A DNA stretch of 64,000 bases from Streptomyces sp. CHD11 (lineage in GTDB: Bacteria; Actinomycetota; Actinomycetes; Streptomycetales; Streptomycetaceae), in the NCBI RefSeq assembly GCF_018638295.1, contig NZ_JABTTS010000021.1, positions 1 to 64,000 on the forward strand, in the 5' to 3' direction. Below, piece by piece: positions 1 to 11,244 of the stretch. The stretch's first letter is position 1. Every line of letters begins with the position of its first letter. The notes under the pieces are model-generated. The model made no database searches, had not been told where the DNA came from, and saw only the letters and a list, made by a program, of their open reading frames with translations. The translations under genes were made by a program, and so were the position numbers.

Positions 1-18
1 CCGCCCGCCGAGCCTCAG

Positions 19-85
19 CCCGGCAGCCCGAGCCCGGCAGCCCGAGCCCGGCAGCCCGAGCCCGGCAGCCCGAGCCCGGCAGCCC
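19..85. repeat. 14-bp tandem repeat (minisatellite)
   Basis: The unit cccggcagcccgag is repeated four times without a mismatch (19-74), followed by a partial fifth copy to about 85. The period is not a multiple of three and no gene covers it, so it is probably non-coding. It lies more than 300 bp upstream of mfd, and its flank continues beyond the left edge of the window. Confidence 0.9.
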
Positions 86-410
86 CGGCCCCGCGGCTTT
101 CGGCGGCGCGGCCCACCCTTGGCGCGTGTGCCCGGTTCGCCGGGCCGGGGCCGGGGAACCGGGCACCTGTGAGTCCCGGGACGCCGTCGCCGTGGCCCGT
201 TCTGGCGGGCCACCGAGTCGGGGGCGGGAGGGCTCAGGCCAGGGGCCAGGGGAGCGGAGCCCCCTGGCGGGTGTGCCGTCACCCCGGTCGGCGGACGGTT
301 GTCCACAGCCCCGGCGCTCGCGTCCGCGGCGACGTACTCTGGAAACCCCCGGCCCGCAGCGCGCGTCGGGCCCGTCGTGTTGCACACCCCCCGGACGGAA
401 AGCACCCCGA
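86..410. other. Intergenic region upstream of mfd
   Basis: About 325 bases of GC-rich sequence with no gene I can support. The mfd reading frame is open through here but has no convincing start or codon pattern. A perfect DnaA box is present at 299-307. A possible -10 hexamer TACTCT at 335-340 would give an mfd leader of about 65 nt. Confidence 0.5.
299..307 (+). promoter_or_regulatory. Single DnaA box (TTGTCCACA)
   Basis: The 9-mer TTGTCCACA matches the preferred Streptomyces DnaA box exactly. It lies in the upstream region of mfd. A lone box could bind DnaA as a regulator or be chance; no cluster surrounds it. Confidence 0.4.
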
Positions 411-3968
<3,558 letters not shown>

Positions 3969-3989
3969 CGCCGGCTCCCCGGACAGCGG

Positions 3990-4020
3990 GCCGTCCACGG
4001 CGGTGGTCGCCGTGGACGGC
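3990..4020. terminator. Bidirectional hairpin terminator
   Basis: A perfect 13-bp stem (3990-4002 with 4008-4020) and 5-nt loop lie between mfd (plus) and the small minus-strand gene ending at 4041. There is no U-run, as is usual in Streptomyces. Confidence 0.65.
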
Positions 4021-4040
4021 TCCTGCAGCTGCGCGAGACC

Positions 4041-4226
4041 TCAGCGCTGGTCGGGACGGTCGCGGTCCATGCCGAGCCGGCGTTCGGCCTGCTGCTGCGC
4101 GGTGTCGATGTGCTGCTCGTGCTTGCCGCCGGTCCTCTCGTTCATCTTCTTCTCCGCGGCGTCCGAGGCCTGGTGGGCCTTCTGCCGTGCCGCCTTGTTG
4201 CTCTTGAACTTGTCGAGGATGCCCAT
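4041..4226 (-). CDS. Small MT0933 antitoxin-like protein
   Basis: A 61-residue, highly charged protein starting MGILDKFKSNKAARQ. It is rich in Lys, Glu, Gln and Ala and has no membrane segment, so it is probably largely helical. The MG(I/L)LDK opening and composition resemble the MT0933-like antitoxin family of actinobacteria, but no toxin gene is adjacent, so an antitoxin role is not supported by context. The start is fixed by an AAGGAG Shine-Dalgarno six bases upstream of ATG 4226. The protein contains a RXXGMDRDRP tail. It is transcribed towards mfd. Confidence 0.75.
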   Translation of the reverse strand: MGILDKFKSNKAARQKAHQASDAAEKKMNERTGGKHEQHIDTAQQQAERRLGMDRDRPDQR

Positions 4227-4388
4227 CCGTGACTCCTTCCGGAGATGACTCCGTATCGACGATACGCGCGGTTTGCGTCACATGCCCAAAAGGCGGCGAT
4301 ATGGTCTGGACCACTCGCTCGATACGGTGAGATCCGGCGTTGCCCCGCTCGTGCCGGGGCAGGGTTCAGGTGAGCGAGGGAGGGCGCG

Positions 4389-5177
4389 GTGACGCGGCAC
4401 ATGGGGTGGAGCAGGAGAATCCGGAGTACGGGACCGGCGGTGATCGCCTCGGTGGCCCTCCTGGTCGGCTGTGAAGCGCTCCCGGAGCCGGATTCCCCGG
4501 CCGGCAGCGGGGGTGGAGGCGACGGGGCGGCGGCACCCGACGGGCGTGCCGTCAGTCCGCTGGACAATCCGGACGGCACCGAACCGGGTCTCGGACCCGT
4601 GAGCGGTGAGCGGGCCCGCGCCGCGGCCGTCGACCTCATCGGGAAGGTGACCACCAAGGGCCGCGGTCCGAGGACGGGCTACGACCGGGACGAGTTCGGC
4701 TACGCCTGGATGGACACGGCCGACGGCGTACCGCTCGCGAGGAACGGCTGTGACACCCGTAACGACCTGCTGAAACTCCACGGGCGAAACGTCGAGTTCC
4801 GTACGGGCTCCGACTGTGTGGTCGTCGCGATGGACCTGCACGACCCGTACACGGGCCAGGACATCGCCTGGAAGAAGGCGAAAGCCTCCGAGGTGCAGAT
4901 AGACCACGTGGTGCCGTTGTCCTACAGCTGGCAGATGGGCGCCTCGCGCTGGTCGGAGTCCAAGCGTGAGCAGCTCGCCAACGACGCCCTCAATCTGCTG
5001 CCGGTCGAGGGCCGGGCCAACTCGGCCAAGAGCGACTCAGGCCCCGCCGCCTGGCTGCCGCCGAACAAGCGGATCAGGTGCGCCTACACGGTCCGCTTCG
5101 CCCAGGTCGCCCTCAAGTACGAGATGGCGGTCACCGCACCGGACAAGCGGATGATGCTGGAGCAGTGCGGCGGCTGA
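4389..5177 (+). CDS. Lipoprotein with HNH (DUF1524/GmrSD-C type) nuclease domain
   Basis: 262 residues from GTG 4389, preceded by a purine-rich RBS (gagcgaggga). The N-terminus has twin-Arg-free basic residues, a hydrophobic stretch (about 16-27) and a lipobox LVGC, so the mature protein should be a cell-surface lipoprotein. The C-terminal half carries the HNH/DUF1524 signature: IDHVVPLSYSW with D172-H173, then ALNLLPVEGRANSAKSD, then a WLPPNK tail. The family includes secreted endonucleases and the GmrSD restriction C-terminal domain; surface location suggests extracellular DNA degradation or nutrient nuclease rather than restriction. It stands alone, and its 3' end abuts a rearranged region. 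Catalytic activity is inferred from motifs only. Confidence 0.85.
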   Translation: MTRHMGWSRRIRSTGPAVIASVALLVGCEALPEPDSPAGSGGGGDGAAAPDGRAVSPLDNPDGTEPGLGPVSGERARAAAVDLIGKVTTKGRGPRTGYDRDEFGYAWMDTADGVPLARNGCDTRNDLLKLHGRNVEFRTGSDCVVVAMDLHDPYTGQDIAWKKAKASEVQIDHVVPLSYSWQMGASRWSESKREQLANDALNLLPVEGRANSAKSDSGPAAWLPPNKRIRCAYTVRFAQVALKYEMAVTAPDKRMMLEQCGG

Positions 5178-5234
5178 CGGCGGCCGGCGGCATCGTCTGA
5201 CGGTGGCAGGGGCGGCCGCCCTCGGCCGGCGTGG

Positions 5235-5400
5235 CCGAGCGGGTCCGGGGGCGGCGGCGCGGTCGTGGCGTTCTGGAAGTTGCCGTTGCCGAGGAGTTCG
5301 CCCTCGGCGTCGTAGATGGTGACGAGGCCGTTGTCGCTCGACTTCCAGTCGGCGAACGCGGAGGCGATGAGCTTGGCGGGGCCCATGCCCTCGCCCATGG
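5235..5400 (-). pseudogene. Truncated antisense coding fragment, unknown family
   Basis: Reading the minus strand from 5398 gives MGEGMGPAKLIASAFADWKS followed by a segment containing LVTIYDAEGELLGNGNF. Its codons have strong third-position GC, as in real Streptomyces genes, but this stops at about 5235, after which the frame runs without coding character into the antisense of the HNH gene. Its upstream end coincides with the point (about 5400) where methylase homology begins on the other strand. I read it as a remnant of a different gene left by a rearrangement. I do not recognise the family. Confidence 0.4.
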
Positions 5401-6705
5401 CGTCTCGCCCTGCACACCCGCGCCGCCGTGCACGCCGCCTCCGGCGACACCCTGCGCGCCGGCGCCCACCCGGAGCTGGGCGCCGACGCGGTCCTGTGCC
5501 ATCCGCCGTTCAACGACCGCGACTGGGGCCACGGTGAACTCGCCTACGACCCGCGCTGGGAGTACGGCTTCCCGGCCCGCGCCGAGTCCGAGCTCGCCTG
5601 GGCGCAGCACGCGCTCGCCCGGCTCCGCGACGGCGGCACCGCCGTGCTGCTGATGCCGCCCGCCGCCGCGTCCCGCCGCCGGATCAGGGCCGACCTGCTG
5701 CGCCGGGGCGCGCTGCGCGCCGTCGTCGCACTGCCGGCCGGTGCGGCACCCCCGTACAACGTTCCCCTGCACCTGTGGGTGCCGCGCCGGCCCGAACGGC
5801 CCCTCCCGCAGCCGGAGGTGCTGCTCGCCGATGCCGGACACCTCACCACCGGCGGGCGCGGCGGGCCCGACTGGCCGGGCGTGCGGAAGACGGTCCTGGA
5901 CGCCTGGCACGCCTTCGACCGGGCCGGGCGGCTCGGCGAACAGACCGGTCCGGCCCGCTCCGTGCCCGTCCTCGACCTCCTCGACGACGACGTCGACCTG
6001 GCCCCGGCCCGCCACCTGCCGCCCCCGGCCGCCGCGGACGGCACCGGCCGGCTCACCGAGGTACGCGACCGGCTCGGCGAGACGCTGCGCCTGGCCGCCC
6101 GGCTGACCCCGCCGCCCGAGGACCCCGCGCCACCCACCGCGTCCGGACGCCTGCCGTTGACCTCCGTCGGTGAACTGGCGCACGGCGGAGCGCTGGTGAT
6201 ACGTACGGGCGGACACGGCGGCCACGCGCGCGTGCCCGTGCTCACCCACCACGACGTGCTCTCCGCAACCGCCCCCTCCGGGACGCTCCCGGAGAGCGAG
6301 GAGGAGGCGGTGCTCACCGCGGCGGGCGACATCGTCGTCCCCGTGCTCGGCGGGGGCGCCGTCGCACGGGTCGTCGACGACGCCACCGCCGGCGCCGCCC
6401 CGGGCCGCAACCTCGTGCTGCTGCGCCCCGATCCCGCCGCGCTCGACGCGTGGTTCCTCGCCGGATTCCTGCGCGGCACCGCCAATACCCGCCAGGCCGG
6501 CAGTTACGCGTCCACCGCCACGCGGCTCGACGTGCGCCGCCTCCAGCTGCCCCGCCTCCCGCTGGACGAACAGCGGCGCTACGGCGCCCGCTTCCGCGCC
6601 CTCGACGGGTTCGAGCAGGCGCTCGGTCAGGCCGGGCGGCTCGGTGAACAGCTCCTGCGCGGCATGTACGACGGCCTGGCCGACGGGACGATCCCGCCCG
6701 ACTGA
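5401..6705 (+). pseudogene. N-6 DNA methylase, N-terminal half missing
   Basis: The reading frame gives RLALHTRAAVHAASGDTLRA, then CHPPFNDRDWG (equivalent to the catalytic NPPF motif of Type I HsdM-like adenine methylases), then a C-terminal specificity-like region ending at 6705. Family members in Streptomyces are usually about 650-700 residues, with a winged helix and the SAM-binding motif (DPACGTG type) before this point. Here the frame is closed by a stop at 5368, and the first usable start is GTG 5428, giving 425 residues without a SAM site. The first residue of the usual NPPF motif is also changed to H. It is probably inactive. The downstream part shows no frameshift, so the deletion may be recent, or the remnant has a binding role. 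Confidence 0.7.
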
Positions 6706-6874
6706 GCCCGCGCCCGAGCCCGCGCCCGAGCCCGTACGGCGTCTTCGGCCGCGCACGGGACGCCCCGGGACGCTTCGGGACGACAACGGTTCGGTACATC
6801 ACGGACCGGTTGTCGCCGCGGGCCTATACGCTCGGACTCCGAGTTCCCATCGGTACACCTGTCCAGGAGCAGTC

Positions 6875-7504
6875 ATGTACGGCCACGGCGCGGCGCCGCC
6901 CCCACCCAGCGGCGCATCTGTCATCACGCAGCGCGTGCTGTACGCCGCCGCCGGGATCCTCTGCTGCGGGATGCTGGCCAGTGTGCCGCTGTTCCGTATC
7001 GCGTATCTGCGGGGGCGGACGCTGGACTGGGTGATGGCCTGGGCGAGCATCCCCCTGTGGATCGCCTGCGCGGCGGTGGCGGGTTCGCTGCCGGAGTCGG
7101 ACTACCGCACCGATGTCGCCGTGGCCGCGATGCTGCTGCTCGGCGCGTTCGCCACCGCGTACTTCCTGACCGTGGACATCCGTTTCCACCGCCGGCAGGG
7201 CCCGTACGCCGCCCCGCTGCCGCCACCGTCGCCGCACGCCACGACGGTGCACGCGCCGGGCACCCACGCCCCGTACGGCTACCCGCAGCAGACCTCGCCG
7301 TACGCGCCCACGCCCGTGCCGCAGCCGCAGGCCCCCCACACCCCCGTACCACAGGCTCCCCCCGCCTCCCTGCCGCAGCCGCCGCAGCGTCCCGCGCCGG
7401 CCCGGATCGACCAGGTGCGCGCCGAACTCGACGAACTCAGCGACTATCTGCGCCGGCAGGACGGGCAGCAGGGGCGCCAGGGCCCTGACGAAGGCGGAAG
7501 GTGA
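6875..7504 (+). CDS. Membrane protein with Pro-rich cytoplasmic tail
   Basis: 209 residues from ATG 6875, chosen because it opens MYGHGAAPPPP and lies behind the purine run aggag (6865-6869). Three hydrophobic segments (about 20-42, 50-70 and 78-98) are followed by a tail of about 100 residues dominated by Pro, Gln, Ala and Tyr, ending in a short charged helix (QVRAELDELSDYLRR). Its stop overlaps the GTG start of the kinase by four bases, so the two are almost certainly co-transcribed and translationally coupled. The protein may be a partner or substrate of that kinase, but this rests only on the overlap. Family not recognised. Confidence 0.85.
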   Translation: MYGHGAAPPPPSGASVITQRVLYAAAGILCCGMLASVPLFRIAYLRGRTLDWVMAWASIPLWIACAAVAGSLPESDYRTDVAVAAMLLLGAFATAYFLTVDIRFHRRQGPYAAPLPPPSPHATTVHAPGTHAPYGYPQQTSPYAPTPVPQPQAPHTPVPQAPPASLPQPPQRPAPARIDQVRAELDELSDYLRRQDGQQGRQGPDEGGR

Positions 7505-9039
7505 GCGTGACGACGGGACGTGTCGTCGCCGGCCGCTATGAACTGTCCACGCTCATCGGACAGGGCGGCATGGGACAGGTCTGGACGGCCTACGACAAGC
7601 GGCTGGACCGGCGAGTGGCGGTGAAGCTGCTGCGCCCGGACAAGGTGGCCGGCCAGGAGGCCGAGGAACTGCGCCGCCGCTTCGTGCGCGAGTGCCGGGT
7701 GACCGCCCAGGTCGACCACCCCGGCCTGGTGACCGTGCACGACGCGGGCAGCGAGGGCGAGGAACTGTTCCTCGTCATGCAGTACGTCGACGGCGCCGAC
7801 CTCGGCGACCACCTCGCCGAACACGACCCCTACCCGTGGCAGTGGACGGTCGCGGTGGCCGCGCAGCTGTGCGCCGTGCTCAGCGCCGTGCACGCCGTGC
7901 CGATCGTCCACCGCGACCTCAAGCCGCGCAACGTGATGGTGAAGCAGGACGGCACCGTCACCGTGCTCGACCTCGGTGTCGCCTCCGTCATGGACGCCGA
8001 CACCACCCGCCTGACCCACACCGGCACCCCCATCGGCTCGCCCGCCTACATGGCCCCCGAACAGGCGATGGGCGGCGCGGTCGGCCCCTACACGGACCTG
8101 TACGCGATGGGCGTGCTGATGCACGAACTGCTCAGCGGCGACGTGCCGTTCGCCGGCTCGACGGCGCTCGGGGTGCTGCACCGGCACCTGTACGAGCCGC
8201 CGGTGCCGGTGCGCCGGATCCGCCCGGAGGTCCCCGAGGCCCTGGAGGCGCTGGTACTGCGGCTGCTCGCCAAGGACCCGCAGCACCGCCCGGACTCCGC
8301 CCAGGAGGTCTACGAGGACCTGGCACAGCTGCTCCCCGCGCGGGGCACCCCCACCGGCGCCCCGCTGGACCCCACCCGTCCGTTCCTGCGCCCGCACGCC
8401 CCCTGGCCGGACCGCGCCCGCACGCCCGCGCCCCAGCCGGCCCCCGCCGGGCCGCCGGCGCCCGTGGCGGAGAAGGCGGATGTCGCCGCCGCCGTGGACG
8501 AGGTGAAGCGGCTGCTCGGCGAGGGCCGCATCACCCACGCCGTCGACATCCTGGGCTCGATCCTGCCCGTCGCCGCCGACCAGCACGGCGAGCACTCCCC
8601 GGTCGTGCGCACCCTGCGCAAGCAGTACGCGGCCACTCTCCTGGACGACGGCCAGTACCGGCGCGCCCTGCCCGAACTGCGCCGGCTCGCCGAGGAGCGC
8701 GCCGCCGAGGCCGGCCGGGCCGACCCACAGTCGCTGCGCTACCGCTACGAGGCCGCCCAGTGCCTGGAGCAGCTCGGCGAACCGGCGGCGGCGCTCGCCG
8801 AGTACCGGGCGCTGCTGGCGTACTACGAGAACCAGTACGTGGCCGCCGGCGACCCGCAACTGGCCCATGACGTCCGCCGCCGCATCGGCCACCTGCTGCT
8901 CGCCCTCGGCGACCGCCCCGCCGCGCACGAGGTCCTGGCCCGGCTGCTGCACGACGTGGAGCGGTCCCAGGGCCCGGGGCATCCGCTCGCCGCGGAGATC
9001 CGCCGGACCCTGCAGTGGCTGGGACAGGTGCGCGGATAG
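7501..9039 (+). CDS. Ser/Thr protein kinase with C-terminal TPR-like region
   Basis: 512 residues from GTG 7501. The N-terminal PknB-type kinase domain has the glycine loop IGQGGMGQV, VAVK lysine K42, catalytic loop HRDLKPRN with D139, and activation segment GTPIGSPAYMAPEQ. The usual DFG is DLG (D157), a tolerated variant. There is no transmembrane segment and no PASTA domain, unlike PknB. After a Pro/Ala-rich linker (about 285-325), residues 325-512 form helical repeats resembling TPRs (for example ALAEYRALLAYYENQY). It is a soluble signalling kinase, and the upstream overlapping gene encodes a membrane protein that could tether it. Substrates unknown. Confidence 0.9.
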   Translation: MSVTTGRVVAGRYELSTLIGQGGMGQVWTAYDKRLDRRVAVKLLRPDKVAGQEAEELRRRFVRECRVTAQVDHPGLVTVHDAGSEGEELFLVMQYVDGADLGDHLAEHDPYPWQWTVAVAAQLCAVLSAVHAVPIVHRDLKPRNVMVKQDGTVTVLDLGVASVMDADTTRLTHTGTPIGSPAYMAPEQAMGGAVGPYTDLYAMGVLMHELLSGDVPFAGSTALGVLHRHLYEPPVPVRRIRPEVPEALEALVLRLLAKDPQHRPDSAQEVYEDLAQLLPARGTPTGAPLDPTRPFLRPHAPWPDRARTPAPQPAPAGPPAPVAEKADVAAAVDEVKRLLGEGRITHAVDILGSILPVAADQHGEHSPVVRTLRKQYAATLLDDGQYRRALPELRRLAEERAAEAGRADPQSLRYRYEAAQCLEQLGEPAAALAEYRALLAYYENQYVAAGDPQLAHDVRRRIGHLLLALGDRPAAHEVLARLLHDVERSQGPGHPLAAEIRRTLQWLGQVRG

Positions 9040-9260
9040 GCGCACCTCGGCACCGGCGGCACCTGCCCCCCTTGTGGCACCTGCGACATGGCGGGACAGC
9101 GGGTCGCGAAGGGCCGTACGGCCGGACCGCGGGGCGCGGCGGTGCCGGAAGTCGTCGCGAATCGTTGGTCGAATGGGTTGGCCAGAGCTTGGCCGATGCC
9201 TACCATCGATCATCGCAAGACTTTGTGCACCGCCGCACAAGCTCTCCTCAGGAGGTCTCC

Positions 9261-9908
9261 TTGCACCGCCGCCGTCGCTCCGCGTTCCTCCTCACCGCCG
9301 CGATCGCCGCAGCGCCCCTGCTCACCGCCTGTGGAAACGACGCGCACCCCGGTGCCGCGGCCGTCGTCGGCGGGGAGCGGATCACCGTGTCGCAGCTGGA
9401 GAACCGGGTCGAGGAGGTCCGCGCGGCGCAGCGGGCGGCCGTACCGGACGAGGCGCAGTACCAGCAGGCGATCGCGCGGACCGGGAGTCTGACCCGCGAC
9501 ACCCTGCACGGCATGGTCCTGGACCAGGTGCTGGAGCGGGCCGCGCGGGATGCCGGCGTGACCGTCACGGACCGGGAGATCCAGCAGATGCGGTCAGGGC
9601 TGGAACAGCAGGCGGGCGGCGCGGAGGCGCTGGAGGCCGCCTGGCTCCAGCAGTACGGCATCCCGCCGCAGCGTCTCGAGGCGAATCTCCGCCTCCAGCT
9701 CCAGGCCCAGAAGCTCGCCCAGGGGCTCGGTACGGACACCAGCCGGCCCGAGTTCTGGCAGGCGCTGTCCGAGGCGGGCCAGGACCTCGACGTCGACCTC
9801 AACCCGCGCTACGGCGACTGGGACGTGGAGAAGAGCAGCCGGGTGGACGCGAAGACCCCGTGGGTGCGGGACGTGACGGCGGCTGCCGGGGCTCCGGGGA
9901 CCTTCTGA
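9261..9908 (+). CDS. SurA-N-like lipoprotein (peptidyl-prolyl isomerase-type chaperone family)
   Basis: 215 residues starting at TTG 9261; a strong AGGAGG at 9250-9255 decides this start over the longer open frame. A basic n-region, hydrophobic core and lipobox LTAC predict a lipoprotein. The mature part is the SurA N-terminal chaperone-type fold (VVGGERITVSQLENRV ... LDQVLERAARDAGVTVTD), normally preceding a parvulin domain, but here the protein ends before any parvulin domain. A role in folding secreted proteins is inferred from the family. It precedes mazG by about 130 bp. Confidence 0.85.
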   Translation: MHRRRRSAFLLTAAIAAAPLLTACGNDAHPGAAAVVGGERITVSQLENRVEEVRAAQRAAVPDEAQYQQAIARTGSLTRDTLHGMVLDQVLERAARDAGVTVTDREIQQMRSGLEQQAGGAEALEAAWLQQYGIPPQRLEANLRLQLQAQKLAQGLGTDTSRPEFWQALSEAGQDLDVDLNPRYGDWDVEKSSRVDAKTPWVRDVTAAAGAPGTF

Positions 9909-9950
9909 CCCGGGCGGGGCCCGTGGGCCACCGTTCCGGGGCGGTCAGGC

Positions 9951-10010
9951 CCGTGGACGACCGGCCTGTGGAGAACCCGCCTGTGACAACCGGCCTGTGG
10001 ACAACTCGGG
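9951..10010. repeat. Direct repeats resembling DnaA boxes upstream of mazG
   Basis: Three imperfect copies of a roughly 16-bp unit (ccggcctgtggagaac, cccgcctgtgacaac, ccggcctgtggacaac) are preceded by a shorter gtggacga. The last contains TGTGGACAA (9996-10004), the exact reverse complement of the Streptomyces DnaA box. The first has TGTGGAGAA, one base off, and the middle copy lacks one base. They lie 30-90 bp before the mazG start. Confidence 0.55.
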
Positions 10011-10029
10011 AGCTGTCGGCGGAGTGGGC

Positions 10030-10035
10030 TAGTTT
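10030..10035 (+). promoter_or_regulatory. Candidate -10 (TAGTTT) of a leaderless mazG transcript
   Basis: The hexamer fits TANNNT and ends exactly 6 nt before GTG 10042, the spacing expected when transcription starts on the start codon. There is no Shine-Dalgarno sequence. Confidence 0.4.
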
Positions 10036-10041
10036 CGGACC

Positions 10042-11028
10042 GTGAACGCCATCAGCCCCGCACCGACGCCCGAGGGCGGCCCCGGCCGCGTCGTCCTGCT
10101 CACCACCAGCCATCGCGTCGCCCCCGGCCTGCTGTCCTGGCCGGCCTGGCAGCTGCTGCACGCGGCCGACCGGGTGCTGTGCTCCGACGGCGCCCATCCG
10201 CAGCTGCCGTATCTGCGGGAGGCGGGGATACCGGTCGAGGAGGCCTCGCCGAGCGCCCAGGAGATCGTCGGCTTCTGCGCCGGCGGGCGGACCGTGGTGG
10301 TCGTGGCGACGGGGGAGGGCGAGCCCCGGCTGACCGACGGGCTGGCGCGGCTGGCCGGGACCGGCCGGGTCGACATGCCGGAGCTGGAGTTGCTGCCCGC
10401 CTCCTACGACCTGCCGGGCGCCCGCCTGCTCGACCTCGTACAGGTGATGGACCGCATCAGGGCGGAGTGCCCGTGGTCGTCCCGGCAGACGCACGAGGGC
10501 CTGGCGAAGTACGGCATCGAGGAGGCGTACGAACTCGTCGAGGCCATCGAGGCGGGTGACCGGGAGGAGCTGCGGGAGGAGCTGGGGGACGTGCTCCTCC
10601 AGGTGGTCTTCCACGCCCGGATCGCCGAGGAGCACCCTCAGGAGCCGTTCTCCGTGGACGACGTGGCGGGCGGCATCGTGGACAAGCTGATCCACCGGCA
10701 CCCGCATGTCTTCGGCGAGGAGACGGCGGACAGCCCGGAGGAGGTCAAGGAGCACTGGCTGCGGACGAAGGCGGAGGAGAAGCGGCGCAGTTCGGTGACG
10801 GAGGGGGTGCCGCTGGGGCAGCCGGGGCTGGCCCTGGCGGCGAAGCTGGTGTCGCGGGCACGGACGGCGGGGCTGGACGTGCCGCTGCCGGCGGGGCAGG
10901 GGATCGGCTACGAACTGCTGGCGCTGGCGGCGCGGGCGGAGGCGGCGGGGGAGGATCCGGAGGCGGCGTTGCGGGCGGCGGCGCGGGTGTACCGGGACGC
11001 GGTTCGCTCCGCGGAGGGCGCGGGCTGA
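10042..11028 (+). CDS. mazG: MazG-family nucleoside triphosphate pyrophosphohydrolase
   Basis: 328 residues from GTG 10042. The MazG domain (about 130-240) has ECPWSSRQTHEGLAKYGIEE, then EAYELVEAI, and REELREELGDVLLQVVFHA, giving the EExxE and ExxD metal ligands. It is followed by a second, shorter helical segment. The first 110 residues resemble a degenerate tetrapyrrole-methylase half, as in YabN-type fusions. The enzyme hydrolyses NTPs to NMP and pyrophosphate, removing damaged nucleotides or limiting ppGpp-linked responses. The start is supported by the leaderless promoter motif rather than an RBS. Confidence 0.92.
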   Translation: MNAISPAPTPEGGPGRVVLLTTSHRVAPGLLSWPAWQLLHAADRVLCSDGAHPQLPYLREAGIPVEEASPSAQEIVGFCAGGRTVVVVATGEGEPRLTDGLARLAGTGRVDMPELELLPASYDLPGARLLDLVQVMDRIRAECPWSSRQTHEGLAKYGIEEAYELVEAIEAGDREELREELGDVLLQVVFHARIAEEHPQEPFSVDDVAGGIVDKLIHRHPHVFGEETADSPEEVKEHWLRTKAEEKRRSSVTEGVPLGQPGLALAAKLVSRARTAGLDVPLPAGQGIGYELLALAARAEAAGEDPEAALRAAARVYRDAVRSAEGAG

Positions 11029-11079
11029 GGGGCGGGGCCGCAGGGGGGTTCTCGCCCCGGCCGCCCCTTCCCTCCCCGT

Positions 11080-11100
11080 CCCGGGGGCTGCGTCCCCGGG
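11080..11100. terminator. Hairpin downstream of mazG
   Basis: A 7-bp GC stem, cccgggg (11080-11086) with ccccggg (11094-11100), lies in a very GC-rich tract after mazG. It resembles the common Streptomyces 3'-end element. No U-run. Confidence 0.35.
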
Positions 11101-11232
11101 CGCCCCCTTCGCACAGTTCCCCGCGCCCCCGGAGGAGCGCGGGCAACTGCGCGAACCACCACGACGTACCCGCACCCACCACGACGTCCCCCGGTCACCC
11201 GAGCTCGCCGCGTCGCACGGCCCCCGCCCGGT

Positions 11233-11238
11233 TAGGGT
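11233..11238 (+). promoter_or_regulatory. Candidate -10 (TAGGGT) of a leaderless P450 transcript
   Basis: TAGGGT ends 6 nt before ATG 11245, and no Shine-Dalgarno precedes the start. Confidence 0.4.
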
Positions 11239-11244
11239 CGCGGC

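Noticed and set aside
126..410. N-terminal extension of Mfd in an open frame
   Set aside because: The family N-terminus matches ATG 411, and upstream codons have no coding bias; GC-rich DNA commonly leaves frames open.
4041..4226. Toxin-antitoxin module
   Set aside because: Only the antitoxin-like protein is present; neighbours are mfd and the nuclease lipoprotein in separate transcripts.
4389..6705. Restriction-modification or defence system (HNH nuclease plus DNA methylase)
   Set aside because: The nuclease is a lipoprotein and the methylase lacks its SAM-binding half; no specificity subunit or other defence gene is present.
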